Source: DASSTY01 sp035760645 (GTDB lineage: Bacteria > Gemmatimonadota > Gemmatimonadetes > Gemmatimonadales > GWC2-71-9). Taken from it: DNA of 64,000 nucleotides. Below, piece by piece: positions 19,022-27,653 of this stretch (the first letter of the stretch is position 1; each line of letters starts with the position of its first letter). The stretch covers positions 1 through 64,000 of the forward strand of contig DASTSO010000119.1 of the NCBI GenBank assembly GCA_035760645.1, given 5' to 3'. The position numbers and the translations under genes are program-made. Below the pieces are notes generated by a model. That model saw only the letters and a list, made by a program, of their open reading frames with translations. It was not told the origin of the DNA and did no database searches.

Positions 19022-20050
19022 ATGCCCCTAGCGACCTTTGCCCGGCTGGTCGGCGCCGCGCCGAAGTGGTGCCAGAACGCGCTGGCGACCCTGGGGCGTC
19101 CGCTCCACTACACGCCGGCGCTCGCGGAGGCCTTAGGGCTCGCGCGACTGATCCACGCGACCTACCGCGTCCCGCTCGCCACGGCGATGGACCTTGCCGA
19201 GGCGGCGCTCGCGAACCGGCCGCTCCCGGCCGCGGACCCCAAGGCGGACCCCACGGGGGTCGTGCAGCTCGTGCTCGACGTGCCGCGCTACCGTAGTCTC
19301 ATCGCACTCCGGCGGGCAGCGGTGGCGGCCGCCCCCCCACGCACGGCGGGGCGGCCCTCAACGCTGCGCGCCTCGCGCCGGCTGCCGGCCGCGGTGCTCG
19401 CGGAGGCGCGGGCCTACGGCCTCGACCTGGGTGCTCTCCGCGCACGCCTGGCGCTCCCGGCTGCGGAGCGGCTGGCACGCTTGGAGGAGAATCAGCAGGT
19501 CATCACCGCCCTGCGGCGCCGGCGCCGCACGGGCGCGGGCCGACCGGGCGCACCGACCCACGGCGGGATCGCCCTGCGCCTTCGCACCCTGGTCGAGGGC
19601 CTGCTGGCCGCTGGCGTCGAATTCATCATCCTTGGCGGCGTGGCGGGCACCGTGCATGGGTCGGCCCGCGTCACGGACGATCTCGACATCCTGTTCGCGA
19701 CCACACCGGACAACCTCAGGCGGCTCGCCGCGCTGTTACAGGGCTGGGCAGCGCGGCCGCGGGGGGAGCCCGGGGACCTGCCATTCGTCCTGGACGCGCA
19801 GATCCTCCGTGCGGCGGGCGAGCTGCGGCTCACGACCTCAGTGGGCCTCCTCGATCTCGTCGCGCACGTGGCGGGCGTCGGCACGTATGACCAGGCGCTG
19901 CCGCAGAGCGAGTGGATCGGCGAGCTGCCGTTCGGCGCCGCCCGCTTCCTGAGCCTCGACCAGCTGATCGCCGCCAAGCGGGCAGAGCACCGGCCCTCGA
20001 AGCGGGACCAGCTGCTCGAACTCGAGGCACTCCGCGCACTCCAGGAATAG
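19022..20050 (+). CDS. HTH-nucleotidyltransferase fusion protein
   Basis: 342 residues from the ATG at 19022, chosen for the adjacent -10 box. The N-terminal part (TFARLVGAAPKWCQNALATL) looks like a DNA-binding module. A basic linker leads to a nucleotidyltransferase domain at about 200-342 with EFIILGGVAGTVHGSARVTD and DDLDILF, then RFLSLDQLIAAKRAEHRPSK. The GG...HG..R.T.DlD pattern matches minimal nucleotidyltransferases related to AbiEii/MNT enzymes. Having regulator and enzyme in one chain, without a partner gene, is unlike canonical type IV toxin-antitoxin pairs. A stand-alone regulator of its own promoter is inferred. Confidence 0.7.
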   Translation: MPLATFARLVGAAPKWCQNALATLGRPLHYTPALAEALGLARLIHATYRVPLATAMDLAEAALANRPLPAADPKADPTGVVQLVLDVPRYRSLIALRRAAVAAAPPRTAGRPSTLRASRRLPAAVLAEARAYGLDLGALRARLALPAAERLARLEENQQVITALRRRRRTGAGRPGAPTHGGIALRLRTLVEGLLAAGVEFIILGGVAGTVHGSARVTDDLDILFATTPDNLRRLAALLQGWAARPRGEPGDLPFVLDAQILRAAGELRLTTSVGLLDLVAHVAGVGTYDQALPQSEWIGELPFGAARFLSLDQLIAAKRAEHRPSKRDQLLELEALRALQE

Positions 20051-20403
20051 CGGCATCCTAGCGTGTCGCCTCGATCGCAGCCCGCCACAGGCGCGGCGGG
20101 TGCCGCATCTCCATCCCCCGAAAACCAGATGCGTCGGAGGTCCGCCGCGCTGCTACTATCGGCGTGAAGCTATGTGGCTTCTTGATAACAGCTTGCGGTG
20201 TGCGCCACCTGCTGGCCACCTCTCCATGCCGCTCGGTGGTTCGGAGGCATCGACCGGCCGCGGTGAAGTTCGTGTGAAGTGAGACTCTCGGAGTGGGACC
20301 CTCGAAGAGGGTTAGCCGTGGGGTGCGGCCGTTCCGTCTTCAAGGGTGAGGCAATCCCGAGGCCTGATGTCGGGCCGCCTCGTCCCTTGGCAGGGAGGTT
20401 CCG
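20051..20403. other. Gene-free stretch
   Basis: About 350 bp between the nucleotidyltransferase and the PD-(D/E)XK operon. No credible frame. It presumably holds the operon promoter; no strong box stands out. Confidence 0.45.
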
Positions 20404-21408
20404 GTGCACTTCACCACCACCCCTTTTCCGGCGTTTTCCTGGTCATGGTCCCGCCACCGAATGCTGGCCGAATGCCCCCGCCGGTATTTCTACACCTACT
20501 ACCTCGCCCACAACGGCTGGCTGCCCACCGCGAGTGCGCGCAGCCGCCTGGCCTACGTGCTCAAGCACCTCGTCACCCTGCCGATGGCGCTCGGGATCAT
20601 GCTGCACGAGCGCGCCCGGGAACTGGTCCGGGCGGTGCTCGCGCGCGAAGCCCTGCCCGATGTCGAGGAGCTCTGGACACGCACCCGCCAAGCCCTCCGT
20701 CACGCCTGCGCCCCGGTTGAGCCCGCCCGGTTCGCCGCCCACCCGAAGGAGCAGTCGATGCTCCTGGAGCGGTATTACGACGGGGCGCTCTCGCGCGCCA
20801 CGCTCGAGGCGGTCGGCGAGCGCGCCCGGAGGGCGCTTCGCGTGCTCCACGAGAGCGCGCTCTGGGCCGAGCTCGGGGCCTGTCCGGAGGCGGACGTCAG
20901 GCTGCCCGAGGCCCCCACCTCCTTTGACTTCGGCGGAACGACGGTCTGGGTAGTACCCGACCTCGTCTATCGGTCGGAGGCTGGATGGACGGTGCTGGAC
21001 TGGAAGGCTGGCCGGGGGGAGGGGGCGGAAGCGCAGGTTGCTCTCTATGGAGCGGCGCTCGAGCACGGGGCGGGGCTCATCGGCCCCGACGACCTGGCCT
21101 ACGGGCGGGTGGTCCGGCTGCAGGACGATGCGGACGAGACGATGCCCATTCCGCCCGCGGATCGAGAGATGGCGCTCGGGATCGTGCGCGAGAGCGTCGC
21201 CGCCATGGGTGGCCGAATGCGGGATCCCGGGATCAATGCGCCATACGAGCAGGCGGCTTACGAGCGCACCCAATGCTGGTCGACCTGTGCCCGGTGCCCC
21301 TTTCTGGAGCTGTGTGCCTCAGAGCTCGGGCTGGAGGAGCTGCGTCCGCCCGGAGCGTGGCCGCTACTGAGCGCGGCCGCTCGGGAGGAGGCGCGATGTC
21401 GCCCCTGA
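20404..21408 (+). CDS. PD-(D/E)XK nuclease, Cas4/AddB C-terminal type
   Basis: 334 residues, GTG start with GGGAGG 5 bp upstream. SWSRHRMLAECPRRYFYTYY contains the first Cys of an iron-sulphur cluster; VVPDLVYRSEAGWTVLDWKA carries the D...DxK catalytic motif; and QCWSTCARCPFLELC supplies the remaining cysteines. This layout (Cys ... nuclease ... three Cys) is that of Cas4, AddB and RecB-like exonucleases with a 4Fe-4S cluster. No helicase or Cas genes are nearby. It overlaps the next gene by 13 bp. Confidence 0.82.
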   Translation: MHFTTTPFPAFSWSWSRHRMLAECPRRYFYTYYLAHNGWLPTASARSRLAYVLKHLVTLPMALGIMLHERARELVRAVLAREALPDVEELWTRTRQALRHACAPVEPARFAAHPKEQSMLLERYYDGALSRATLEAVGERARRALRVLHESALWAELGACPEADVRLPEAPTSFDFGGTTVWVVPDLVYRSEAGWTVLDWKAGRGEGAEAQVALYGAALEHGAGLIGPDDLAYGRVVRLQDDADETMPIPPADREMALGIVRESVAAMGGRMRDPGINAPYEQAAYERTQCWSTCARCPFLELCASELGLEELRPPGAWPLLSAAAREEARCRP

Positions 21409-22109
21409 GTTCTGGAGGCCCACGGTTCTTCCCGTTGCTGGAAGCGGCCCGCGCCGGGGGCGACCGTGAACTCGAGCAGCTGTTGAAGGCGCTGTACGCG
21501 CCCTTGCAGCGGTGGGCCATATACCGCGCGCCCGTGCCGCACGATCTGGCGGAAACGTTTGCCGACGACATCGTAGCGGAAACTATCGGCCGTGTGGCGG
21601 GGGCGCTCTCCGGCTGCCGGGCCCAGAGCGAGGGTGCGTTCCTCGCGTGGATGTTCACCATCGCCCAGCACGTAGCAATCGATCACCTCCGCTCGCATTC
21701 CGTAGAGGTCCTCCGGGTCTGCACCGAGGCTGAGCGATTGCTCGACCAAGCTGCCGGCGCAGCAGCTCCATGCGCAGGGGTGTGGGGGCTGGATAGTGAG
21801 GATGTCGAGCTCGCGCCGGAGGAGGCGGCGCTGGCTGCGCTCCTCCTGGAGGCGTATCTTGGGTTGCCGGAGGACACGGGCGCGGTGCTCTGGGACGCGG
21901 CGGTCCGAGGGATGAACTGGGCCGAGATCGCCGAGGAAATCCGGACCACCCCCAACCGAGCCCGCCGGCGCTATCAGCGAGGCCGCGTGCACCTGCGCAG
22001 GGCCACGTTTCGCGCGCTCGACCAGGCGCCGCCCGGTGTGCGGATGCTCGCGCTCGCAGCCCTCGCTCGACGGGCGGTTCAGGCACAGCCGCCCGAGTCG
22101 GACCTGTGA
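21396..22109 (+). CDS. Sigma-70-like (ECF-type) factor
   Basis: 237 residues; GGGAGGAG lies 5 bp before the ATG, which sits inside the nuclease gene. Region 2-like sequence ETFADDIVAETIGRVAGALS and AFLAWMFTIAQHVAIDHLRS, then region 4-like LPEDTGAVLWDAAVRGMNWA with EIAEEIRTTPNRARRRYQRG. This is a divergent ECF sigma or sigma-like DNA-binding protein. Coupling to a nuclease suggests it controls the module rather than acting as a housekeeping factor. Confidence 0.75.
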   Translation: MSPLSSGGPRFFPLLEAARAGGDRELEQLLKALYAPLQRWAIYRAPVPHDLAETFADDIVAETIGRVAGALSGCRAQSEGAFLAWMFTIAQHVAIDHLRSHSVEVLRVCTEAERLLDQAAGAAAPCAGVWGLDSEDVELAPEEAALAALLLEAYLGLPEDTGAVLWDAAVRGMNWAEIAEEIRTTPNRARRRYQRGRVHLRRATFRALDQAPPGVRMLALAALARRAVQAQPPESDL

Positions 22110-22213
22110 GCACATCGCCGAGGTTGGTTGTGCCTTGGCCTCGTGTGGGAGGCATAGGGCGTCATGCGTGTTGTCGGCGCAGGCGGCAACACCCGGGCGA
22201 AGAGGAGCCGATC

Positions 22214-22495
22214 GTGACGGACCCCACGGCCCGGCGTGTCTGGCTTCGGCTGCTCGCGTGGCTACGCGCGTTACGGCGGCCCGTGACCGAGGACGAGGCG
22301 CTCGCCATCGCGCGTGAGTGTGCGGACAACTCCGAAACGGACGATGCCAAGACTTCGGGTCGTCGCGACATGATAGTCCGGCAGGCGGTCGAGCGTGCGC
22401 GCCACGATCGTGAGGGCGCCGGACCTCCTGAGGGGGGGGAGCCGCCGAAGCCTTCTGCGAACTCTCCCGCTACGGACCAGGACGCAGAGCGGTAG
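22214..22495 (+). CDS. Small hypothetical protein in nuclease/sigma operon
   Basis: 93 residues from the GTG preceded by GAGGAG. Starts VTDPTARRVWLRLLAWLRAL, contains EDEALAIARECADNSETDDA and ends in a Pro/Glu-rich tail. The charge pattern could suit an anti-sigma or partner protein, but no domain is recognised. A strong hairpin 50 bp downstream closes the operon. Confidence 0.6.
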   Translation: MTDPTARRVWLRLLAWLRALRRPVTEDEALAIARECADNSETDDAKTSGRRDMIVRQAVERARHDREGAGPPEGGEPPKPSANSPATDQDAER

Positions 22496-22544
22496 GCGAG
22501 GATTCTACGGCCGACACCGCTTGTCGCAGATGTGGTGCTGCAAT

Positions 22545-22582
22545 GCAAGGGTCCCCGACCAGCACTGGTCGGGGCCCCTTGC
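22545..22582. terminator. Bidirectional terminator between operon and serine recombinase
   Basis: 18-base arms (22545-22562, 22565-22582) with one mismatch and a 2-base loop, between genes transcribed toward each other. GC-rich, followed by GCTTGCT on the plus strand. Confidence 0.7.
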
Positions 22583-22634
22583 GCTTGCTCGGCGCTACAT
22601 ACGAGGCACTCTCCGGCGCTGCCACCGGCGTGCC

Positions 22635-25292
22635 TTACGCCTGACCTACCGTTACCGTCGGGCTACCGGGGAAGAGGCGCGGAACCTTCTCCGGTGGCAC
22701 CCAGACGTAGGTCGACCGTGCACCCACGACTCCGGTCCTCGGGCGGAGCACCGGGCACTCGCGTTTCGCCGTGTTCGTCCAGGCTACCCCGTACATGCGG
22801 CCCAGTTCGTGGAGGGCCAACCAGTATCGCGCGTCGAGGGGAGTCGCGGAATCGAGCGCGGTGGCTGCCTGAGGATCGAAGGCGGGGACGGCCGTATGTG
22901 GCTGCGCCTGAGAGCGGCGGACATAGTATCGCCCTGCGGCATCGGTCGCTTGAGCGGTACGTACATGATGTCGGATTCGCTGGTAATCCCAATCGACCGT
23001 GGCGGCCAGTTCGGCGAGGGTGATGGTGTCCTCGACGGGCCAGCCCTGCTGTGCAGCGACCGCGTGTCGAACTGCCTCGGGAAACGCCAGGGCCACCTCG
23101 CGGGGCGTCGGGGCGAAGCGCACTTGGCCCTCCATAACGCAGGCCGCGCCGAAATGGCCCCCGAGCGCCACATTCAGGACCACCTCCTCGGGGGCGCCGA
23201 TCTCTGCGGCCAGGACTTCTGGTGAGCGGTAGGGACCGTCCCGACGGCCAGCCATCTGCAGCAGATCATACTGGAACGCTGCGGTCCAGACCCGATCCGG
23301 AGTCCACGTCGCGATGAGGCGGGCCGTGGGCCGCCGGTGACGATTGAGGGTATCGGTCACGGCCGCGACACGTTCGATGGCCTCGGGGGCCCCCTGCTTC
23401 GCGGGATCAAGCCAGGGGCCAAGCTGCGCCGCCGCATAGGCGGCCTCTGGTTGACGGCACTGGAGCGCTTGGGAGAGGGCGAGGCGGGCCACGGGTTCAC
23501 CGAAGGGGAAGTGGACCTCGACGAAGTAGAGATAGCGGCCGATCCCCCGGACCGAGACGCCACGGATGAGACTCTGCATGACGCGCCGCGTCATGCCCTC
23601 GTGCTCGGCGGCCCGGGCCAGGAGCGCCGGCACGTCGGTGGCCAGCTCCAGGAGACTGGCCCACTCGGCCTCCTGCACCGCCTTGGAGGCCGTCAGGGCT
23701 TGGGCGAGCTGCTTCAGCTCCGCCTCCTTCGCCTGGCGCATGCGCCGGTGGTTCTCCGAGAGCTCCTTCCAGTGCAATTCCGCGTCGGACTCGCCGCGTT
23801 GCCGGGCCTCGAACGCGAGCTCCGCCGCGTACTCTGCCTTGCCCGTGAGCGTGCTCACCTCGCGTTCGAGCTCCCGCCGCCGGCTCGCCTCGGCCCCGAG
23901 TTGGAGCCGGATGCGGGTAACGGCTGCCGTGAGCACTTCGGGACGGAAGACCTCGGCGACGACCTGAAGTACGGTCGGGTCCAGCAGCTCGCGGTCGATC
24001 GCCGTCTGGTGCCGGCGCGCGGAACATTCGCCACTGTAATAGGCCCGCCCTTCCGCGGAGTAGGCCGGCACCAGCTTGCGCCCGCAGGGCGCGCCTGTTG
24101 GCCGGGGCACACTGCAGCGGACGAGCGGGAGCGCATGGTTGCGGGGCCCCGCGTACTCGCCGCGCTTCCACGGGTGGGTCAGGTTCTTGAGGGCGAACTG
24201 GACCGCGGGCAGATCGGTCGGCGCTCGCAGGCCCGGGAAGGCGAGTTCGGCCGTGACGGTCGTGACCCGCGGCTTGATGCTGGAGCTGGTGCGATTGCGG
24301 CGTGCTCGGATGCCGCTGCGGAAGGTATAGCTGCCGTAGAAGCTCGGGGATAGAAACCACTTGTTGATGCCGCCGCGGACGAAGGGGGTCTTCCCATCTG
24401 GACGGTAGAGCAAGGGCACCCACTCCATCGGCTGCTTGGGATTGAAGACCCGCCCACGGGTGATGGGGATCAGGCCCGGGCGCGGCCACTCAGGGTCCGA
24501 GTCCATGCGGGCGACCACGGGGGCGAGGGATCCCTCGCTCAGGAGCCACTCGAAGCGCAGCTCAATCGAGCGGTAGACGTCGGCATCGGGGAAGGGCAGG
24601 ATGTAGAAGCGGTGGCCGTCCCGCTCGTACACGGCGTGATGCTCAGCCAGCCGCTCCAGATGATAGGCGAGGCCCGCCTGGTGCAGGCGATGAACGTACT
24701 CCGGGTCGTCCGGATTCGCCCAGACGAGCCCGCTGGGCAATACGAGGGGGAAACCGAGGCGCCGAGCCTTGGCCATCCGGGCTGCTGCCATACGGTTGGT
24801 CCGCTGCTCGTTGTCGAACTCCGCCATGACACTCTGGAACCCGAGGGCCATGCGGTGGTTCGGGTTCCGCGGGTCGTAGATCGTTCCGTTGACGAACAAG
24901 AGGCCGTCCGTCGCGGCCAGCGCCGCAAACAGGGCGTTGGAGTCGTCCTGGTTTCGGGAGGCCCGATCGTAGTCCGCGAAGACCACGATGCCGATCGCCC
25001 CGTCGCGAATCTCCTTCAGGAGCGCCTCGAAATTGGGCCGGGCGCCGCTGGTGCGGGCCGACTCGGCGTTGAGATCGACCGTCTGGGCGTGGGCGGTCGA
25101 GACACCGTAGGCCTCCAACAGATGGAGGTGGTCTCGCTGGGCCAGTGGACTGCCAAGGTTCAGCTTGCGCTGCCGGAGACTGGACTGGCGGATGACATTG
25201 ACGATGCCGCGCGCGGCGGCCTCCTGGACGCGAGTGGCGAAGTCGGCCGCTTGGATCTCGTCAACGGTGACCTGAACGTCAGGGGTGCGCAT
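22635..25292 (-). CDS. Large serine recombinase
   Basis: 885 residues. The N-terminal resolvase domain has NVIRQSSLRQRK with the likely nucleophile at S37, QRDHLHLLEAYG, NAESARTSGARPNFEALLKE and VVFADYDRASRNQDDS. A recombinase domain follows, then a zinc ribbon (LVRCSVPRPTGAPCGRKLVP ... SGECSARR), a coiled coil (about 480-560) and a long C-terminal extension. Such proteins catalyse unidirectional integration or excision of elements. It is 200-300 residues longer than phiC31-type enzymes. It converges on the nuclease/sigma operon, suggesting an older element nested in the island. Confidence 0.88.
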   Translation of the reverse strand: MRTPDVQVTVDEIQAADFATRVQEAAARGIVNVIRQSSLRQRKLNLGSPLAQRDHLHLLEAYGVSTAHAQTVDLNAESARTSGARPNFEALLKEIRDGAIGIVVFADYDRASRNQDDSNALFAALAATDGLLFVNGTIYDPRNPNHRMALGFQSVMAEFDNEQRTNRMAAARMAKARRLGFPLVLPSGLVWANPDDPEYVHRLHQAGLAYHLERLAEHHAVYERDGHRFYILPFPDADVYRSIELRFEWLLSEGSLAPVVARMDSDPEWPRPGLIPITRGRVFNPKQPMEWVPLLYRPDGKTPFVRGGINKWFLSPSFYGSYTFRSGIRARRNRTSSSIKPRVTTVTAELAFPGLRAPTDLPAVQFALKNLTHPWKRGEYAGPRNHALPLVRCSVPRPTGAPCGRKLVPAYSAEGRAYYSGECSARRHQTAIDRELLDPTVLQVVAEVFRPEVLTAAVTRIRLQLGAEASRRRELEREVSTLTGKAEYAAELAFEARQRGESDAELHWKELSENHRRMRQAKEAELKQLAQALTASKAVQEAEWASLLELATDVPALLARAAEHEGMTRRVMQSLIRGVSVRGIGRYLYFVEVHFPFGEPVARLALSQALQCRQPEAAYAAAQLGPWLDPAKQGAPEAIERVAAVTDTLNRHRRPTARLIATWTPDRVWTAAFQYDLLQMAGRRDGPYRSPEVLAAEIGAPEEVVLNVALGGHFGAACVMEGQVRFAPTPREVALAFPEAVRHAVAAQQGWPVEDTITLAELAATVDWDYQRIRHHVRTAQATDAAGRYYVRRSQAQPHTAVPAFDPQAATALDSATPLDARYWLALHELGRMYGVAWTNTAKRECPVLRPRTGVVGARSTYVWVPPEKVPRLFPGSPTVTVGQA

Positions 25293-25432
25293 CGGGGGAG
25301 GAGATGGAGGTGGGGGACCCGGGGCAGATGAGATGTCGCCGGAGCCAGGTGGGCTGGAGTAGGTGGAGCTCGCCGGTCGCCTGGAGGAGTTCAGCAGCGG
25401 CGAGGATCAGCTGGCGAAGCAGTGGCGCGAGG

Positions 25433-25681
25433 TCAGTGCCCGGAGGGATTGCCCTCGGCGCGGCCTCGCGTGGGTGGAGGGGAAAGCTCAAGGGAAACCG
25501 ACGCCGCGGCCGGTGACGTGTCGACACGAGAACCCTCACGGTCCGGGGAGCCCATAACAGAGGACGGCGGGGCCGCACCGGGACTCGGCACAGGGTCAAG
25601 GCGGGCGAGCTCGCCCTCCAACCGGGCGACGGCCGCACGCAGTTCCCGAAGGTCAGGCAGCGCATAGAGGTCCAGCTGCAT
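25433..25681 (-). CDS. Small coiled-coil hypothetical protein
   Basis: 82 residues beginning MQLDLYALPDLRELRAAVAR with LEGELARLD, a short amphipathic helix, then a low-complexity Pro/Ser tail. No clear Shine-Dalgarno. Directly downstream, still upstream of the recombinase, an open frame without a usual start reads LLRQLILAAAELLQATGELH, so the true gene may be a frameshifted longer one. Confidence 0.35.
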   Translation of the reverse strand: MQLDLYALPDLRELRAAVARLEGELARLDPVPSPGAAPPSSVMGSPDREGSRVDTSPAAASVSLELSPPPTRGRAEGNPSGH

Positions 25682-26264
25682 GATCGGGGAGGCGTGAGAG
25701 AGCGGGAAGGATTTTTCGGCGGCCGGACGCCCCCGGTGGGAGGGGCCGCAGTAAGGGTACGCGGGTCGCATGGGGACACCGTAGGAGCCGTGCCGGGCCG
25801 GAGCCAAGTTCTCCAGGGCGAGGTGGCCGGCACGGCGGGCAACCCGGTCCTCGTCACCGCACAGGCCTTCCGGCCGATCGCGCCGCCGTGCCGGCCATCT
25901 CAGATACCGTGTCCTAGGCATCCGTCGGCGCGCTGAGCAGCCTGTACGCTGCCGCCATCCACCCGAGACCGCCGGCGAGCGGTCGCGTGGCAGGCATCAC
26001 GTCAGGGGTGAGAAGCAATGGCCGTGCCTCCGGAGCCTCGGCTGCCCTCAAGACGAGTGAGCGCACCTCCTCTCCCAGGTGCTGCTGGGCGCGGTATCAA
26101 GGTTGAGTTGCGGGCCACGACTGTGGCACGATCACCGGCCAGCTGAGCCCACCCGGGCGGAATCCCGGCCGCTCTCGGTGGGCCGACATTCCGGTCGTCG
26201 CGTTGATATGATCACACCCAGCAAGTAGCTCGTTCGCCGACGGCGGCCGCCAATCGACGACGTC
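25682..26264. other. Gene-free stretch
   Basis: About 580 bp with only Arg/Pro-rich frames. It separates the recombinase unit from the decayed DUF3883 gene. Nothing recognisable. Confidence 0.4.
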
Positions 26265-26984
26265 GTGGCGGCGGTGCAGTCGCTCCATGGCACGACCCCG
26301 GGTCGTCATGTTCGCTGGACCGAGGGCGTGGGGCTGCTCGCCACGGCGCTACCGCTCGAGGCGTACCACCAAGCGTATGTCTTCCATAACTTCAACTTCA
26401 CGTCAGGGTACGGCTGCTACGCAGAGGATGTCCCGACCTTCGTCCCAGCCCGTGACGACATGGTACTCGACACCATCACACGCCTCATCCGTCAGAGGGT
26501 CGCCGCTTGGTGCGACACGCCGCTCACGGCGCCGAGCGCTCCCGCGATCGGATCGCGGCGCCGCCGTGGACGTGGTCAGGGCAGCCGGCTCGCGCCGGCT
26601 GTGCGGACGGCCACCGAGACCGAGGCGATGCGGCGCGCGGAAGCGTACTTCCGGGCCTCGGCTACTGTGGGGATCCGAGTGTTCACGTGCGCGAGTCGTA
26701 CGATCTGCACTGTGCGCGACGACGAGACGCTCCACGTCGAGGTCAAGGGCACGAGCAGGGCGGGCGAGTCGCTGCGGCTCACGGTCAACGAAGTGCCATT
26801 GGCGCGCGAGCAGCGCGATGCGATGGCGCTTGCCGTCGTGTGCGACCTCGTTGTGGGCGGTACAAAGGACATCCCGACGATCTCGGACGGCACGCTCGAC
26901 GTCTCCCGCCGTGAAACGTTGACGCCGGTACGCTGGCTGCCTCAGGGTGCGATGCAAATCCGAACCATGGATTCTGACCTGTAG
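26265..26984 (+). pseudogene. Decayed DUF3883 (NO VEIN-type) nuclease gene
   Basis: One frame gives AEAYFRA and then DDETLHVEVKGTSRAGESLR with LTVNEVPLAREQRDAMAL, the conserved DUF3883 core (restriction-endonuclease-like fold, usually at a C-terminus). Between them the expected sequence LGYCGDPSVHVRESYDLHC is found only in another frame (about 26658-26718), so two compensating single-base shifts break the core. The first 120 residues show no known domain. DUF3883 domains often occur in restriction or defence proteins. Probably inactive. Confidence 0.5.
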
Positions 26985-27068
26985 CCCTTGCAGGCGGATC
27001 AGATATGAAGATGGTCCCAGACGCGCTGTAGAGCGACTTCAATCGTACGGGAAACCGGCGTGACACCT

Positions 27069-27127
27069 CCGGATGAGCGACGCCGCATGCGGGCATCACG
27101 TGCCCGCATGCGGCGTCGCTCATCCGG
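27069..27127. terminator. Perfect 27-bp hairpin between convergent genes
   Basis: Arms 27069-27095 and 27101-27127 are exact complements with loop TCACG. It separates the decayed DUF3883 gene from the lipoprotein of zincin module A. Its length and perfection exceed what termination needs. Confidence 0.75.
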
Positions 27128-27151
27128 CAGGACCGGTGCGCTCGACAGGGA

Positions 27152-27580
27152 TTATCGCGTCGGTAACTCTATATCCACGTTGAGCGTGTCACTCGGCGGT
27201 AGCGGGCTTGCGAACGCAACCGAGCCAACGTCCCGGGTCACGGTGCCCAAGCTGCTCCCGGCGGGCGGTTCGACCTCGACGGATACAGCGGCCGTCAGGG
27301 AGGCAGAGCCGATCACGCCCATCGTCAGCGCAAACTGCCCGTCGGCACCCGTTTGGGTCCAGCCCCGAAAGACCTCCTGTTCCGGTGCTAAGTCCAGACG
27401 CCGGGCCACTGCGGAGACGCGTGCGGCAGCAACGGGCCGCCCCGCCGGGTCGAGCACCCGTCCATTCAACTGCGCGACCACGTCATGGCTCGACTGGCTC
27501 GTTCCTTCTGAGCAGCCGCTGCCGGCGATGAGCAACGCATACAACACTATCCTTCGTAGCACAGGGGTGGTGGGTTGCAC
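27152..27580 (-). CDS. Lipoprotein with carboxypeptidase-regulatory-like domain (module A)
   Basis: 142 residues from the GTG at 27580, with GAGGAGG 6 bp upstream. Signal RRIVLYALLIAGSGC with a Cys suggests lipidation. The mature part has a CarboxypepD_reg-like beta sandwich: QLNGRVLDPAGRPVAAARVS, then GADGQFALTM and SLTAAVSVEVEPPAG. The ending PLPPSDTLNVDIELP matches the module B paralogue (PPADSLEVNVTLTP). It lies 73 bp downstream of the zincin and is probably co-transcribed. These folds often bind partners or cell-wall glycans. Confidence 0.75.
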   Translation of the reverse strand: MQPTTPVLRRIVLYALLIAGSGCSEGTSQSSHDVVAQLNGRVLDPAGRPVAAARVSAVARRLDLAPEQEVFRGWTQTGADGQFALTMGVIGSASLTAAVSVEVEPPAGSSLGTVTRDVGSVAFASPLPPSDTLNVDIELPTR

Positions 27581-27653
27581 AGTCAACCTCCTCAGAGCGA
27601 TGGATGAGCGACGTCGTAGGAGCATGCTGACGCGGCTGCGCCCGCACAAGCGC

